30,136 bases of DNA from Oscillospiraceae bacterium (GCA_020025175.1 JAHHSM010000013.1:1-30136), one strand, 5' to 3'. Counted from the first letter of the stretch, positions 15,933 through 25,071 are shown. Numbers and translations: made by a program. The notes: a model not told the origin generated them from the letters alone.

Positions 15933-16775
15933 CTAAAAAGCGAGTATAATCCCGCCATCACCGGCATAAACGGTGCTAAGCCCGCCAGTAGGCACAATTT
16001 CCACTTTACTGAAGGGCAGTTTTTTCAAAATCAAATTGCGTACATACAGTGCACGATCCTGACAGTTACAGTGGGAGATCACTAAAGTACGGCCTTCAAT
16101 GCCATGTTTCTTTGCCTTTTCCACGGCGGCATCCACCATCTTGGAAAGGGCTTGCTTCACAGTCATTGCCTGACCGACCTTATTGATCGTACCGGCAGGC
16201 GTACCCTCCATCACAAGCTTAATGCGCAGTGTACTGGTGATCAGCGCCTGCATTTCATTCAGGCGGCCGTTTTTCCGCAAATTGTCCAGATTTTCCAAAA
16301 CAAACATGGTTGTGATATGGGCAATAAAATAGTTCATCTTCTCCACAACTTCTTCAAACGGCAGACCTGCGCGGCAAAGCTCAAAAAGCTTCAGCACTTC
16401 TGCACACTGGCCGGCGGATGCGGAGTGAGAATTAAAGATGTGAATTTTCTTATCCGGATGATCCTCCAAATAAAGTTCCCGTGCCTGAATGGCGCTGTTA
16501 TAAGAACCGCTGAGTTCTGCGGACAAGGTAACCACATATACCTCATCAGCCCCCTCAAAGGCATCCATATACCACTGCGGCGCAGGGCAAGCCGTACCGG
16601 TACCTGTTTCACAGGCATCCATACGCTCAATCAAATCCTGAGTAGACAGCATGCCGTTGTCCACATATTCCTGATTGCCCACGCGGATAATCAGCGGTAC
16701 CATTGTATATTCAGGGGCATCTTTCAAGCGGGGCACCGGATCGGTGCAGCTATCGCCTATAATCTTAAAACTCAT
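15933..16775 (-). CDS. DegV-family fatty-acid-binding protein (FakB-like)
   Basis: A 280-residue DegV/EDD-fold protein of standard length. The N-terminal FKIIGDSCTD (3-12) and the ELSGSYNSA stretch are family signatures that contact the carboxylate of a bound fatty acid. In Firmicutes, FakB proteins present exogenous fatty acids to the kinase FakA for phosphorylation and phospholipid synthesis. No fakA-type Dak kinase gene is in the window, so the partner must be elsewhere. TAGGAGAG seven bases before the ATG at 16775 decides the start over an ATG ten codons upstream. Own consensus promoter and terminator make it monocistronic, and likely strongly expressed. Confidence 0.94.
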   Translation of the reverse strand: MSFKIIGDSCTDPVPRLKDAPEYTMVPLIIRVGNQEYVDNGMLSTQDLIERMDACETGTGTACPAPQWYMDAFEGADEVYVVTLSAELSGSYNSAIQARELYLEDHPDKKIHIFNSHSASAGQCAEVLKLFELCRAGLPFEEVVEKMNYFIAHITTMFVLENLDNLRKNGRLNEMQALITSTLRIKLVMEGTPAGTINKVGQAMTVKQALSKMVDAAVEKAKKHGIEGRTLVISHCNCQDRALYVRNLILKKLPFSKVEIVPTGGLSTVYAGDGGIILAF

Positions 16776-16835
16776 AAACACTCTCCTAGCGAATTTAATA
16801 TTCAAAACTGGATTATATAGTATCTATTATGTATA

Positions 16836-16864
16836 ATTATATGACATTCACCCATAGTTGTCAA
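16836..16864 (-). promoter_or_regulatory. Consensus sigma-A promoter of degV
   Basis: On the minus strand TTGACA (16859-16864) and TATAAT (16836-16841) are perfect with a 17-bp spacer. The leader is about 55 bases. Confidence 0.9.
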
Positions 16865-16923
16865 TCAAAGCCCTTTGGGATTTCAGAAAATATTTGGAGG
16901 ACTTACATTTGCCGCAGGCAGTT

Positions 16924-17316
16924 TCAAGGCATGGATTTTCCACCAAAGGCGCCTTTGAGCAGATCAGACAGACAATACACTTTATAGCTGCCGTCCGCCG
17001 CAGCACACAGCACCTTCAGCCCCGGCGCGAACTCGAACAAAAACTGCCTGCACAGTCCGCAGGGTGTGCAGATTTTCTGAGAAGACCCCACTACCGCAAG
17101 AGCCTCAAAGGCTGTATGTCCTTCACTGATGGCTTTTGCCGCCGCCGTACGTTCGGCACATATTCCACAAGGATACGATGCATTTTCGATGTTACAGCCG
17201 GTATAAACGTTACCGTCGCTGCACAAAAGTGCCGCACCGACACGGAAATTTGAGTATGGTGCATAAGCCTGTTCTCTTGCCGCCAATGCCATTTGAACCA
17301 ATTCATGTTCTGTCAT
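16924..17316 (-). CDS. cdd: Cytidine deaminase
   Basis: A 130-residue enzyme of the small homotetrameric class, converting cytidine and deoxycytidine to uridine and deoxyuridine in pyrimidine salvage. The zinc site is complete: CAERTA (Cys53, catalytic Glu55) and PCGLCRQ (Cys86, Cys89). YSNFRVGAALL and NIENASYP are the substrate-binding signatures. The ATG at 17316 follows GGGAGG by ten bases; an ATG seven codons upstream has no ribosome site. It lies 112 bases after the ABC exporter genes on the same strand. With no clear promoter seen, it may be expressed partly by read-through. No other nucleoside-salvage gene is adjacent. Confidence 0.97.
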   Translation of the reverse strand: MTEHELVQMALAAREQAYAPYSNFRVGAALLCSDGNVYTGCNIENASYPCGICAERTAAAKAISEGHTAFEALAVVGSSQKICTPCGLCRQFLFEFAPGLKVLCAAADGSYKVYCLSDLLKGAFGGKSMP

Positions 17317-17428
17317 AATCCGTATGCCTCCCTGCATTAAAATAATATGCGGCGCGCACAGAACGGGTCTATGCGCGTCTCATAGCTGTGTATTCAATGA
17401 TATCATAGCTTTTTGCCTTTACCAACCT

Positions 17429-19291
17429 TTAAGCGAGTTCTGCCTGCCCGGTGTACAGCTGATAATAGCGTCCGCCCTGCGCAATCAGATCCTCATGGTC
17501 ACCGCGCTCGATAATTTCGCCCTGCTCCAGCACCATAATTGCCCGAGAATTACGCACTGTACTCAAACGGTGCGCGATAACAAATACCGTCCGCCCGCCC
17601 ATCAGTCGATCCATTCCCTTTTCGATCAATTTTTCCGTTCGGGTATCAATGGACGACGTGGCCTCGTCGAGAATCAATACAGGCGGATTCGCCACCGCTG
17701 CACGGGCAATGGCAAGCAGCTGCCGCTGCCCCTGACTGAGGTTTTCGCCATCACCGCTCAGCATAGTATGATATCCCTGAGGCAAATGACGGATAAAGCT
17801 ATCCGCATTGGCAAGCTTTGCCGCAGCGATAACCTCTTCATCCGTAGCTTCCAAATTGCTGTAACGAATATTATCCGCAATTGTTCCTGTAAAGAGATGG
17901 GTATCCTGCAATACTACACCGAGAGAGCGCCGCAGCGATGCTTTTTCAATTTCTCGAATGTCGATGCCATCGTAAGTGATTGTACCGCTCTGAATTTCAT
18001 ACAAACGGTTAATCAAATTCGTAATCGTCGTTTTACCGGCACCGGTAGAGCCGACAAAAGCAATTTTTTGTCCGGGTTTGGCAAACAAACTGATTCCATG
18101 AAGAATCATTTTTTCATCGTTGTATCCAAATACCACATGATCAAAGCGCACATCGCCCATCAACGGCACCAAGGCACCATCGGGCTTTTTCCATGCCCAA
18201 TGATCTGTATGGCGGTCCGTTTCCATCCATGTTCCGTCCTCTTTTTCAACGGTGTTGACCAGTACAACCTTGCCCTGATCCGCTTCCGGCGTCTCCTCCA
18301 TCACTTCAAACACGCGCTCGGCGCCGGCAACGGATGCCAGAATGGTGTTGACCTGCTGCGAGATTATGTTAATGGGCTGAGAGACTTGACGGTTTGACTG
18401 CAAAAATACCACCAATGTACCGATATCGAATCCACCGGCAATGGCGAGCAAGCCGCCGACACAGCAGGTAATGGCATAGTTGACATGCGCCAGATTCCCC
18501 AGAACGGGCATCGTTGCCCCGGCAAAGGCCTGCGCCGCTGTTGCAGATTTGCGATAAGCTTCATTTTTCTGATAGAATTCTTCCTTGGTCTTTCTTTCGT
18601 GATTGAATACCTTAATGACCTTCTGTCCCTCGATCATTTCCTCGATATACCCGTTGACCTCGCCAATGGCCTTTTGCTGCTTTGCAAAATAAATGCGGCT
18701 GTGCTTTCCGATTTTCCGCACCACCAGCACCATCACGCCCAGCATTGCCACCGTAATCAGCGTCAGCTGCCAGCTGAGATAAAACATCATACCCAATACA
18801 CCAATAAAGGTCAGCGCATTGGAAATGAGGGTACCGATACTGTTGTTGATCATCTCACTGACTGTATCAATGTCGTTGGTATAGCGACTCATCAATTCAC
18901 CGTGGGTATGTTTATCAAAATAGGGAATCGGCAGTGACTGCATATGCTCAAAAAGATCTCTGCGGATAGCATACACCGTTTTCTGCGATATATGCACCAT
19001 GATTCTGGAATATGCAAACGAGCACATCGCACCGACAACATAGATCACAATCAGCGCAGCCATCATCCGTGCCAAACCGGAAAAATCTCCGGGAATGATG
19101 TAATCATTTACGATGGGCTTGAGCATATATGCACCCAGAACTGTACATATCGTATTTATCATTAAAAATATAACAACAAGTGTTAAAAGAACTTTGTATT
19201 TTCCCACATAGGACAGCAGTTTGCGCAAGGTTTTTTTCATATTTCCGGGCTTTGCAAATTTGTTTTCTTTTCTGCCGTGTCTCTTAGCCAT
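17429..19291 (-). CDS. ABC exporter subunit with canonical ATP site (BmrD/TM288-like half)
   Basis: A 620-residue type IV ABC exporter half: six membrane segments in residues about 32-320, then the nucleotide-binding domain from about 380. Walker A GSTGAGKTT (414-422), signature LSQGQ (518-522), Walker B LILDEA with catalytic Glu543, and H-loop His574 are all present. A 37-residue insert (about 342-378, rich in Trp, Asp and Glu) separates the membrane and ATPase parts. It pairs with the upstream gene, whose 3' end it overlaps by eight bases, to form a heterodimeric exporter. AAGGGAGGG fixes the ATG at 19291. Third gene of the marR operon; substrate probably a drug, lipid or peptide, but unread. 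Confidence 0.95.
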   Translation of the reverse strand: MAKRHGRKENKFAKPGNMKKTLRKLLSYVGKYKVLLTLVVIFLMINTICTVLGAYMLKPIVNDYIIPGDFSGLARMMAALIVIYVVGAMCSFAYSRIMVHISQKTVYAIRRDLFEHMQSLPIPYFDKHTHGELMSRYTNDIDTVSEMINNSIGTLISNALTFIGVLGMMFYLSWQLTLITVAMLGVMVLVVRKIGKHSRIYFAKQQKAIGEVNGYIEEMIEGQKVIKVFNHERKTKEEFYQKNEAYRKSATAAQAFAGATMPVLGNLAHVNYAITCCVGGLLAIAGGFDIGTLVVFLQSNRQVSQPINIISQQVNTILASVAGAERVFEVMEETPEADQGKVVLVNTVEKEDGTWMETDRHTDHWAWKKPDGALVPLMGDVRFDHVVFGYNDEKMILHGISLFAKPGQKIAFVGSTGAGKTTITNLINRLYEIQSGTITYDGIDIREIEKASLRRSLGVVLQDTHLFTGTIADNIRYSNLEATDEEVIAAAKLANADSFIRHLPQGYHTMLSGDGENLSQGQRQLLAIARAAVANPPVLILDEATSSIDTRTEKLIEKGMDRLMGGRTVFVIAHRLSTVRNSRAIMVLEQGEIIERGDHEDLIAQGGRYYQLYTGQAELA

Positions 19292-21020
19292 CAATACACC
19301 CTCCCTTCTGCTGAGATGTATACACATCGCGGTAGATTTCGTTCGTTGCCAGCAATTCCTCATGGGTGCCCACCGCTGAGATTCTGCCGTCATCCATCAC
19401 AATGATTTGATCGGCATCACACACCGATGCGATACGCTGGGCAATCATAATTTTTGTAGTATCTTTTAATTCTGTTGCAAATGCCTGACGGATTTTTGCA
19501 TCGGTTGCCATATCCACAGCGGAAGTTGAATCATCGAGAATCAGCACCTTTGGCTGCTTCAGGATTGCGCGGGCAATGCACAGTCTCTGCTTTTGACCGC
19601 CGGATACATTTATGCCGCCCTGTCCCAGATCGGTGTCGTACCCTTTTTCCATGCGATCGATAAACTCATCCACACAGGCAATACGGCAGGCATGCTGAAT
19701 CTCCTCATCCGTTGCATCCTCCCTGCCCCAGCAGAGATTTTCGCGAATTGTGCCGGAAAAGAGCGTATTGTTTTGCAGCACCATGGCGCAGCTGTCACGC
19801 AAATGCTCCATACTGTAGCTGCGCACATCTTCACCGCCGACAAACACAGTCCCCTGATTTGCCTCATACAGGCGCGGAATCATCTGTACCAGAGAGGTTT
19901 TTGCACTGCCGGTGCTGCCAATGATACCCACCGTCTGGCCCGCCTTGATATCCAGGTTGATGTCCTCCAGATTCCATTCCTCACTGTCGGCGTGATATTT
20001 AAAATAGACATGCTCAAAGCGGATACTGCCGTCTTTCACCTGCAAATCTCTGCTGCACTGACTGTCACTGATATCGGGCACTTCATCCAGCACTTCGATT
20101 ACGCGCTTGGCACAGGCGACGGAACGGGTCAGCATCATCAGCATCATGCAAACCATCATCAAAGAGATCATCACCTGTGTGACATAGGTAATAAACGTGG
20201 TTAAAAGGCCCACTTCCAGTGTACCGGTATGGACCATCTGACCGCCGAACCACAGAATAGCGATAGTGGCTCCATAAATAAGCAGCATCATCAGCGGCAT
20301 CCCGATGACAACCTTCCCATAAGCGGATTCTGCCGTTTTCCATAGATCCTCATTGCGTTTTGCGAATTTTTCCTTCTCATAATCTTCACGCACAAAAGCC
20401 TTGACCACACGAATGGCTGTTAAATTTTCCTGCACCACCAAATTCAGCTGATCCGTTTTTTCCTGTACTTTTCGAAAGACAGGCCCTGCGAAAATCAGGA
20501 TCACAGCAATCGCAATCACTAAAACAGGGATAACAACTAAAAAGATCTGCGAAAGCCTTCTTGAAATCATCATCGCCAAAATCAATGCCGAAATCAACAT
20601 GACCGGTGTGCGTACCAACAGGCGCATTCCCATCATCACGGTCATCTGCACCGCGTTCACATCACTGGTCAACCGTGTAATGAGAGACGCCGTAGAAAAT
20701 CGTTCGATATTGCTGAAGGAAAATTCCTGTATGTGGTCATATTCTGCCGCGCGCAGATTTGCACCGAATCCCTGTCCCGTAACGGAAGAAAAATAGGCTG
20801 CGCCAATCCCCAGCGCCAGAGATGTCAATGCCAGCACGACCATCACCGCACCCATCTGCACTGTATAAACGCCGTCGCCTGTTTGAATGCCCACATCTAC
20901 AATTTCAGCCATGACCAATGGAATGAGCAGTTCGAAAATTGCTTCCAGTGCCGCACAGCCAATGCCCAGCACAAACCATTTGCGATAGGATCGCAAATAC
21001 GGCCATAATTTCTGAATCAT
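19284..21020 (-). CDS. ABC exporter subunit with degenerate ATP site (BmrC/TM287-like half)
   Basis: A 578-residue ABC exporter half with six membrane segments (about residues 14-300) and an ATPase domain from about 330. Walker A GSTGSAKTS (368-376) and signature VSGGQ (472-476) are intact, but the Walker B catalytic glutamate is replaced by Asp497 (LILDDS) and the switch histidine by Gln528 (MIAQR). This pattern marks the non-hydrolysing partner in heterodimers such as BmrCD, LmrCD and TM287/288. The ATG overlaps the marR stop (ATGA, 21017-21020), indicating translational coupling. Expressed with marR and the second subunit. Confidence 0.95.
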   Translation of the reverse strand: MIQKLWPYLRSYRKWFVLGIGCAALEAIFELLIPLVMAEIVDVGIQTGDGVYTVQMGAVMVVLALTSLALGIGAAYFSSVTGQGFGANLRAAEYDHIQEFSFSNIERFSTASLITRLTSDVNAVQMTVMMGMRLLVRTPVMLISALILAMMISRRLSQIFLVVIPVLVIAIAVILIFAGPVFRKVQEKTDQLNLVVQENLTAIRVVKAFVREDYEKEKFAKRNEDLWKTAESAYGKVVIGMPLMMLLIYGATIAILWFGGQMVHTGTLEVGLLTTFITYVTQVMISLMMVCMMLMMLTRSVACAKRVIEVLDEVPDISDSQCSRDLQVKDGSIRFEHVYFKYHADSEEWNLEDINLDIKAGQTVGIIGSTGSAKTSLVQMIPRLYEANQGTVFVGGEDVRSYSMEHLRDSCAMVLQNNTLFSGTIRENLCWGREDATDEEIQHACRIACVDEFIDRMEKGYDTDLGQGGINVSGGQKQRLCIARAILKQPKVLILDDSTSAVDMATDAKIRQAFATELKDTTKIMIAQRIASVCDADQIIVMDDGRISAVGTHEELLATNEIYRDVYTSQQKGGCIDG

Positions 21021-21469
21021 ACCGCACCTTCTCCTTCCTTGAGATTTTCAATCATACGGAGCAGCAAGTCCTTTGTTTTCGCTGCATCCTCCTGCGAAAA
21101 TCCATCCACCATCAACCGTTCTGTCTTCTCAATGCTTTGATACATATTCTTTTGCAGCTGCCGCCCCTTTTCCGTGACCGTCAATTTGCGGCAGCGCCCA
21201 TCAGACTGCTCATATGCCCGCGTCAGCAGTCCCTTTTCTTCCAAGCGCTCCACAATTCCATTCACTGTGGAGCCCTTGATGCGAAACTCTTTTTCAAGCT
21301 CCTTTTGGTTGACATCTTTTTCCTGTTCCACATGCATCAAATATAACAGCACCCGTGCCTGCATTTGTGTCACATCATATTTCTTCAGTGCAAAATCCAT
21401 CCGCTGTTTGCATAACTGACCACAATATGCCAACAATGGCCCTATGGAATTCTTATGGTATCCACACAC
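21017..21469 (-). CDS. MarR-family transcriptional regulator
   Basis: A 150-residue winged-helix repressor of typical MarR size. The HTH lies around KDVNQKELEKEFRIKGSTVNGIVERLEEKGLLTR and the wing around YEQSDGRCRKLTVTEKG. Four cysteines (residues 2, 16, 20 and one in the wing at DGRCR) are noted, but a redox role is speculation. The start is a GTG at 21469 with GGGGGGA eight bases upstream; the nearby ATGs are in another frame. It is the first gene of the operon with two ABC exporter halves, and the large palindrome immediately upstream overlaps the promoter. Autorepression, relieved by a ligand that the pump exports, is the likely circuit. Confidence 0.95.
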   Translation of the reverse strand: MCGYHKNSIGPLLAYCGQLCKQRMDFALKKYDVTQMQARVLLYLMHVEQEKDVNQKELEKEFRIKGSTVNGIVERLEEKGLLTRAYEQSDGRCRKLTVTEKGRQLQKNMYQSIEKTERLMVDGFSQEDAAKTKDLLLRMIENLKEGEGAV

Positions 21470-21486
21470 GCCATCATCCCCCCATG

Positions 21487-21529
21487 TATAATAGTTACCG
21501 CGCTAATAATTAGTGCGGTAACTATTATA
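21487..21529. promoter_or_regulatory. 43-bp palindromic operator of the marR-ABC operon
   Basis: Arms 21487-21501 and 21515-21529 are perfect 15-bp inverted repeats (TATAATAGTTACCGC and its complement). The 13-base centre itself contains the palindrome CTAATAATTAG, leaving one mismatch (21502/21514) in 43 bp. The outer arm holds the -10 box on the minus strand. Confidence 0.9.
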
Positions 21530-21551
21530 CTCTTTGTCTAAAAGATTTCAA
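21524..21551 (-). promoter_or_regulatory. Promoter of the marR-ABC operon
   Basis: On the minus strand TTGAAA (21546-21551) and TATAAT (21524-21529) are separated by 16 bp. The -10 and the expected start site lie inside the palindrome. Confidence 0.8.
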
Positions 21552-21590
21552 TTATCTTAGTATGAAATTCACAAATTTTTTACAGATGCA

Positions 21591-21623
21591 AAAGAGCAGG
21601 ATGCCGCGGCATCCTGCTTCTTT
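21591..21623 (-). terminator. Terminator of the LysM/GH18 gene
   Basis: The 24-base perfect palindrome at 21596-21619 (half AGCAGGATGCCG), followed on the minus strand by CTCTTTTG, starts right after the stop codon. A-rich on the left and T-rich on the right, so it may act in both directions. Confidence 0.88.
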
Positions 21624-22897
21624 TATGCGATATAGCTCACTGCATTGAGTACCAGCCAATTTTGCGGGAAGGGGCGATCGAGATTCCAGTATCCCACACC
21701 ACGCAATGCCTTTTCTTTTGCCAGCATTAGTTTTGCCTGTATGCTGCGCGCATCCTCAAACCACACTTCATGCTCCGCTCCGTTTTCATCGTAATAGCGG
21801 AACCATGGCGACTGCGCATAGGAATCAAATTGAATTTCCGCCCCATACTGCCGTGCCAGCTCCACGGCACGCACATTGGAAATGGACTGCGCCTTGCTTG
21901 TTCCCTGTATATAGGGCAGCGTCCAGTCATATCCGTAATTTGGAATGCCCATGCTGATTTTTTGGGCAGGGATTTCCGTTAAGGCATAGTCCACAACCTG
22001 CCGCACATTGGGCAGGGGTGCTACCGCCATCGGTGGGCCATAGGTATACCCCCATTCATATGTCATCAAAAAAATATAGTTTGCAGCGTCACCAAGCAGC
22101 GCATAATCATGTCCTTCATATAAGAGGCCTTTTTGCTCTGCAAATGTTTTGGGTGCCAACGCCACCGTCACACTATATCCGTAAGGATTCAGTGTCTTTC
22201 TCAGCAGCGCAACAAACTGGGCATAGCGCTCCCGCTCTTCCGGGAAAATAAATTCAAAATCCACATCTATGCCGGCATACCCCTTTTTTTGAATGGTTTC
22301 CAACACATCTTGTGCCAATGCTCTTTGCATGGCAACATCGTTAAGCACCATACTGGCGCGCCCGTTGCTGAAGTTGCCCTGCTCTGTCACTGTGGACAGA
22401 TGCAGCAATGGCTGTGTCTTGTACTCCTGTGTAATGGATAGAATCTGATCATCCGTCAGTGGAAGCAGTGAGCCGTTATTGGCAATACCGTAAGTAAAGG
22501 GGACGATATTGGTCAAATACGGCAGAACGCTGCGCAGCAGCTCTCCATGAATAGACGGATAGGCATACCCTGCCGTTACCAGCGTGCCGTTGGGTTGATT
22601 AAAATATTCAACAACGAGCACTTCCCCTTCCCGGATCCTGCTTCTCCCCATCAGCCACCAATTATTACGATACAGCATTGTAACCGTGGTGCCATACTGC
22701 CGTGCAATGCTGCTCAATGTCTGCCCGGAGCGCACGATATGCACTGTTTTGGGAAACTGTACAACGATGGTCTGCCCGATCACCAGCGGTTCTTTCGCTG
22801 AAATATCATTTTCTAAAGCCAGCTGCGCCGGATTTACGCCATAATCCCGCGCAATCGAATAGAGGCTTTCCCCCTGTTTGACTACATGAATCACCAT
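21623..22897 (-). CDS. LysM-LysM-GH18 protein, YaaH/SleL-like
   Basis: A 424-residue protein with two N-terminal LysM repeats (about 3-47 and 52-96) and a glycoside hydrolase family 18 domain (about 105-420). The GH18 catalytic motif is GIDVDFE (209-215) with Glu215 present, so activity is expected. No signal peptide is present, as in Bacillus YaaH (SleL), which is packed into the spore and cleaves cortex fragments as an N-acetylglucosaminidase during germination. That role is inferred from the family; a general peptidoglycan or chitin role is possible. GAGGTGG precedes the ATG at 22897. It is monocistronic and divergent from the adaptor operon. No clear sporulation-sigma promoter was recognised. 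Confidence 0.92.
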   Translation of the reverse strand: MVIHVVKQGESLYSIARDYGVNPAQLALENDISAKEPLVIGQTIVVQFPKTVHIVRSGQTLSSIARQYGTTVTMLYRNNWWLMGRSRIREGEVLVVEYFNQPNGTLVTAGYAYPSIHGELLRSVLPYLTNIVPFTYGIANNGSLLPLTDDQILSITQEYKTQPLLHLSTVTEQGNFSNGRASMVLNDVAMQRALAQDVLETIQKKGYAGIDVDFEFIFPEERERYAQFVALLRKTLNPYGYSVTVALAPKTFAEQKGLLYEGHDYALLGDAANYIFLMTYEWGYTYGPPMAVAPLPNVRQVVDYALTEIPAQKISMGIPNYGYDWTLPYIQGTSKAQSISNVRAVELARQYGAEIQFDSYAQSPWFRYYDENGAEHEVWFEDARSIQAKLMLAKEKALRGVGYWNLDRPFPQNWLVLNAVSYIA

Positions 22898-23310
22898 TTT
22901 TATATACCACCTCACAGCAGTATATGCAGAAATCCGCATGCAAGACCCCCATTTTGTAATTTGGGAGGACTAGATCTCTATCCCTTTGAATAGTTATAAT
23001 ACATACGCAAACAGGCCATCATTGAATTTTCTATGAACTTAGAAATAATCGAAATAATCACAAAATATTGCATCTCTTAGTCTTAAAATCCATAAATTGC
23101 ATATCAAAAGACCGAAAATGCGACAAATTGTAACCACTTTGAAATTGACTTTTACCGAAAGCTGCTGTATTTCTATATCATAGCAGGATATTTGCATTTT
23201 TTTGCACTTTGATATTCTGCTCTTTAATATATCCGCAAAATTTTATTTTGCACTCCGTATCGAACTGTGTTCGATGGCGAGATAAAACCATGAATAGAGA
23301 GGTACATACT
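22898..23310. other. Divergent intergenic region, GH18 gene / adaptor operon
   Basis: 413 bp of AT-rich sequence without a credible gene. It holds the adaptor promoter at 23202-23230 and presumably the GH18 promoter, whose boxes are not obvious. No riboswitch or long inverted repeat was found. Confidence 0.6.
23202..23230 (+). promoter_or_regulatory. Probable promoter of the adaptor-ABC-SLH operon
   Basis: TTGCAC (23202-23207) and TAATAT (23225-23230) are 17 bp apart, leaving a leader of about 75 bases. An alternative TTGACT near 23147 has a poorer -10 (TATTTC). Confidence 0.6.
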
Positions 23311-25071
23311 ATGGCAGATGAGAAAAACATCCATACAACTGGCAGCCTATTATCTGAAAATCAGTCTGCTCAGGTAGCCGCTTCGGAAAGTGCCGTATCT
23401 TCGGCTGCTCCGGAAGCAGTCATTTCGGACGTGCCTGTGCAGGAGGTACCTGCATCTGAGGTCAAAAAAAGCACGCCCCCTCCAAAAGCATCCACGAAAA
23501 AGAACCCCCATCTGGTGCGCAATATCATCATTGCAGTGATTTCTGCAATCATTTTAGGGCTGATTATATGGGCCGGCGTGAAATTTTTCACCTCTTCCAG
23601 CGACAACGGCGAAGTGATGAACGCCGTTGTAGACCTGGGCTCCATCACGAGCACCGTATCCGGCGAGGGTCTGACGCGCGCCAAAGAAAGTGCCAGCCTG
23701 ACCTTAACAACCTCCGGAACCGTGCAGGATGTTTACGTCAAGCAGGGTGACAAGGTAGAAGCCGGTCAACAGCTTTACCGCATTACCAGTGACTCCGCAG
23801 AAAGTGCGGTGACTGCTGCGCAAAAGGAGGTTGACTCCTGCACAAAGGAATTGAAAAAGCTGGAAGAAGCCCAGGCAAACCTGACCATGCGCGCCCCCCA
23901 CGGCGGAAAGCTGCTGGAAGTTGCCGCCCCCACAGTGGGCAATGACATTGGCTCCGGCACCACAGTTGCAAAGCTCGCGGATGATTCAAAGCTGAAGCTG
24001 AAGCAGTATTACAGCTATGCATATGCATCTGATATCAAGGTTGGGCAGAGTGCGGATATCTCCATTCCCTCTTTGATGAGCACTGTAAAAGGCTCTGTGT
24101 CCGAAATCGCCATGGTCGAGCGCATCAGCCCCGAAGGTTCCAAACTTTTTGAAGTAACATTCCTTTTGGATAATCCCGGTACGCTGACTGCCGACATGCT
24201 TGCAAGCGCCACCGTGAAAAAGGGCAATGAAATTTTGTATCCTTATGAATCCGGCAAGCTGCAATACTTTAAAATCACCGACTTGGTTACAAAAGTCGGC
24301 GGTTCTGTGCAAAAGGTCAATCTGCGCGACTATGCAAAGGTAAAATCCGGCGAGGTTTTGCTGGTTATGAGCGGTGATGACAATGATTCTTCCATTTTCA
24401 ACACTACCAACCAGCTGAAAGCCGCACAGAAAACATTGGAAGAGGCTCAGAAGGCTCTGAATCTCCTTAATGGTACCGCTCCCATCTCAGGCACCGTGAT
24501 GTCCATCTCCATCAAACCCGGTGATGAAGTGACGGCAGGTACTACCGTAGCGGTTGTTTCCGATACCAGTGCCATTGTGATGGATGCCAAGGTGGATGAG
24601 CGTAATATTTCTTATGTGAAAGAAGGGATGTCGGCAGATATCGACCAATGGGGCAACACAACTACAGGCACCGTTATATCCGTAAGTTTGACAAGCACTG
24701 CGGAAAACGGCGTTGCCACCTTCCCCGCAATTATCAGTATTGATAATCCGGATGGCTCGATTGTCCCCGGCAGTTATGCATCCTATACTATTATCGCAAG
24801 TCAGAGCAATGACTGCATGATCCTCCCGATTCAGGCGGTCAAATCCGTCGAAACACCTGAAGGCACAAAGAGCGTCGTATTCGTGCATACCAATACGCGT
24901 CCCGAAACCGCCATTGATCTGGAGATTCCCGTGGACGGCGTTCCGGAGCAGGGTTATTATCCAGTACCTGTGACCACAGGTATTTCCGATAATCAGAACA
25001 TTGAGATTCTCGACGGTGTCGAAACAGGTACGGAAGTATTCCAGCAAGTGATGTACAACGAGATGTACTAA
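23311..25071 (+). CDS. Membrane-fusion (HlyD/MacA/YknX-like) adaptor with two modules
   Basis: A 586-residue adaptor. Residues 1-68 are cytoplasmic, rich in Ser, Ala and Pro; 69-91 form the membrane anchor. Two adaptor units follow. Unit 1 has a lipoyl half (134-158, GTVQDVYVKQGDKVEAGQQL), a short helical hairpin (160-190), the second lipoyl half (195-222) and a barrel (225-302). Unit 2 repeats this: about 315-354, hairpin 362-388, lipoyl half 390-418 (GTVMSISIKPGDEVTAGT) and barrel 420-497, then a membrane-proximal domain to the end. The family couples MacB-type ABC proteins to export. YknX-type adaptors have one unit, so this one is long. GAGAGG eight bases before the ATG at 23311 decides the start. 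First gene of a four-gene operon. Confidence 0.9.
   Translation: MADEKNIHTTGSLLSENQSAQVAASESAVSSAAPEAVISDVPVQEVPASEVKKSTPPPKASTKKNPHLVRNIIIAVISAIILGLIIWAGVKFFTSSSDNGEVMNAVVDLGSITSTVSGEGLTRAKESASLTLTTSGTVQDVYVKQGDKVEAGQQLYRITSDSAESAVTAAQKEVDSCTKELKKLEEAQANLTMRAPHGGKLLEVAAPTVGNDIGSGTTVAKLADDSKLKLKQYYSYAYASDIKVGQSADISIPSLMSTVKGSVSEIAMVERISPEGSKLFEVTFLLDNPGTLTADMLASATVKKGNEILYPYESGKLQYFKITDLVTKVGGSVQKVNLRDYAKVKSGEVLLVMSGDDNDSSIFNTTNQLKAAQKTLEEAQKALNLLNGTAPISGTVMSISIKPGDEVTAGTTVAVVSDTSAIVMDAKVDERNISYVKEGMSADIDQWGNTTTGTVISVSLTSTAENGVATFPAIISIDNPDGSIVPGSYASYTIIASQSNDCMILPIQAVKSVETPEGTKSVVFVHTNTRPETAIDLEIPVDGVPEQGYYPVPVTTGISDNQNIEILDGVETGTEVFQQVMYNEMY

Noticed and set aside
17345..17390. GCGCGC-rich hairpin between the ABC exporter and cdd
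   Set aside because: Only six pairs, a 13-base loop and a broken T-run on the minus strand; termination there is unproven.
22900..22925. Possible sporulation-sigma -10 (CATATACT) upstream of the GH18 gene
   Set aside because: It does not match the sigma-E, sigma-G or sigma-K consensus well and has no partner -35.
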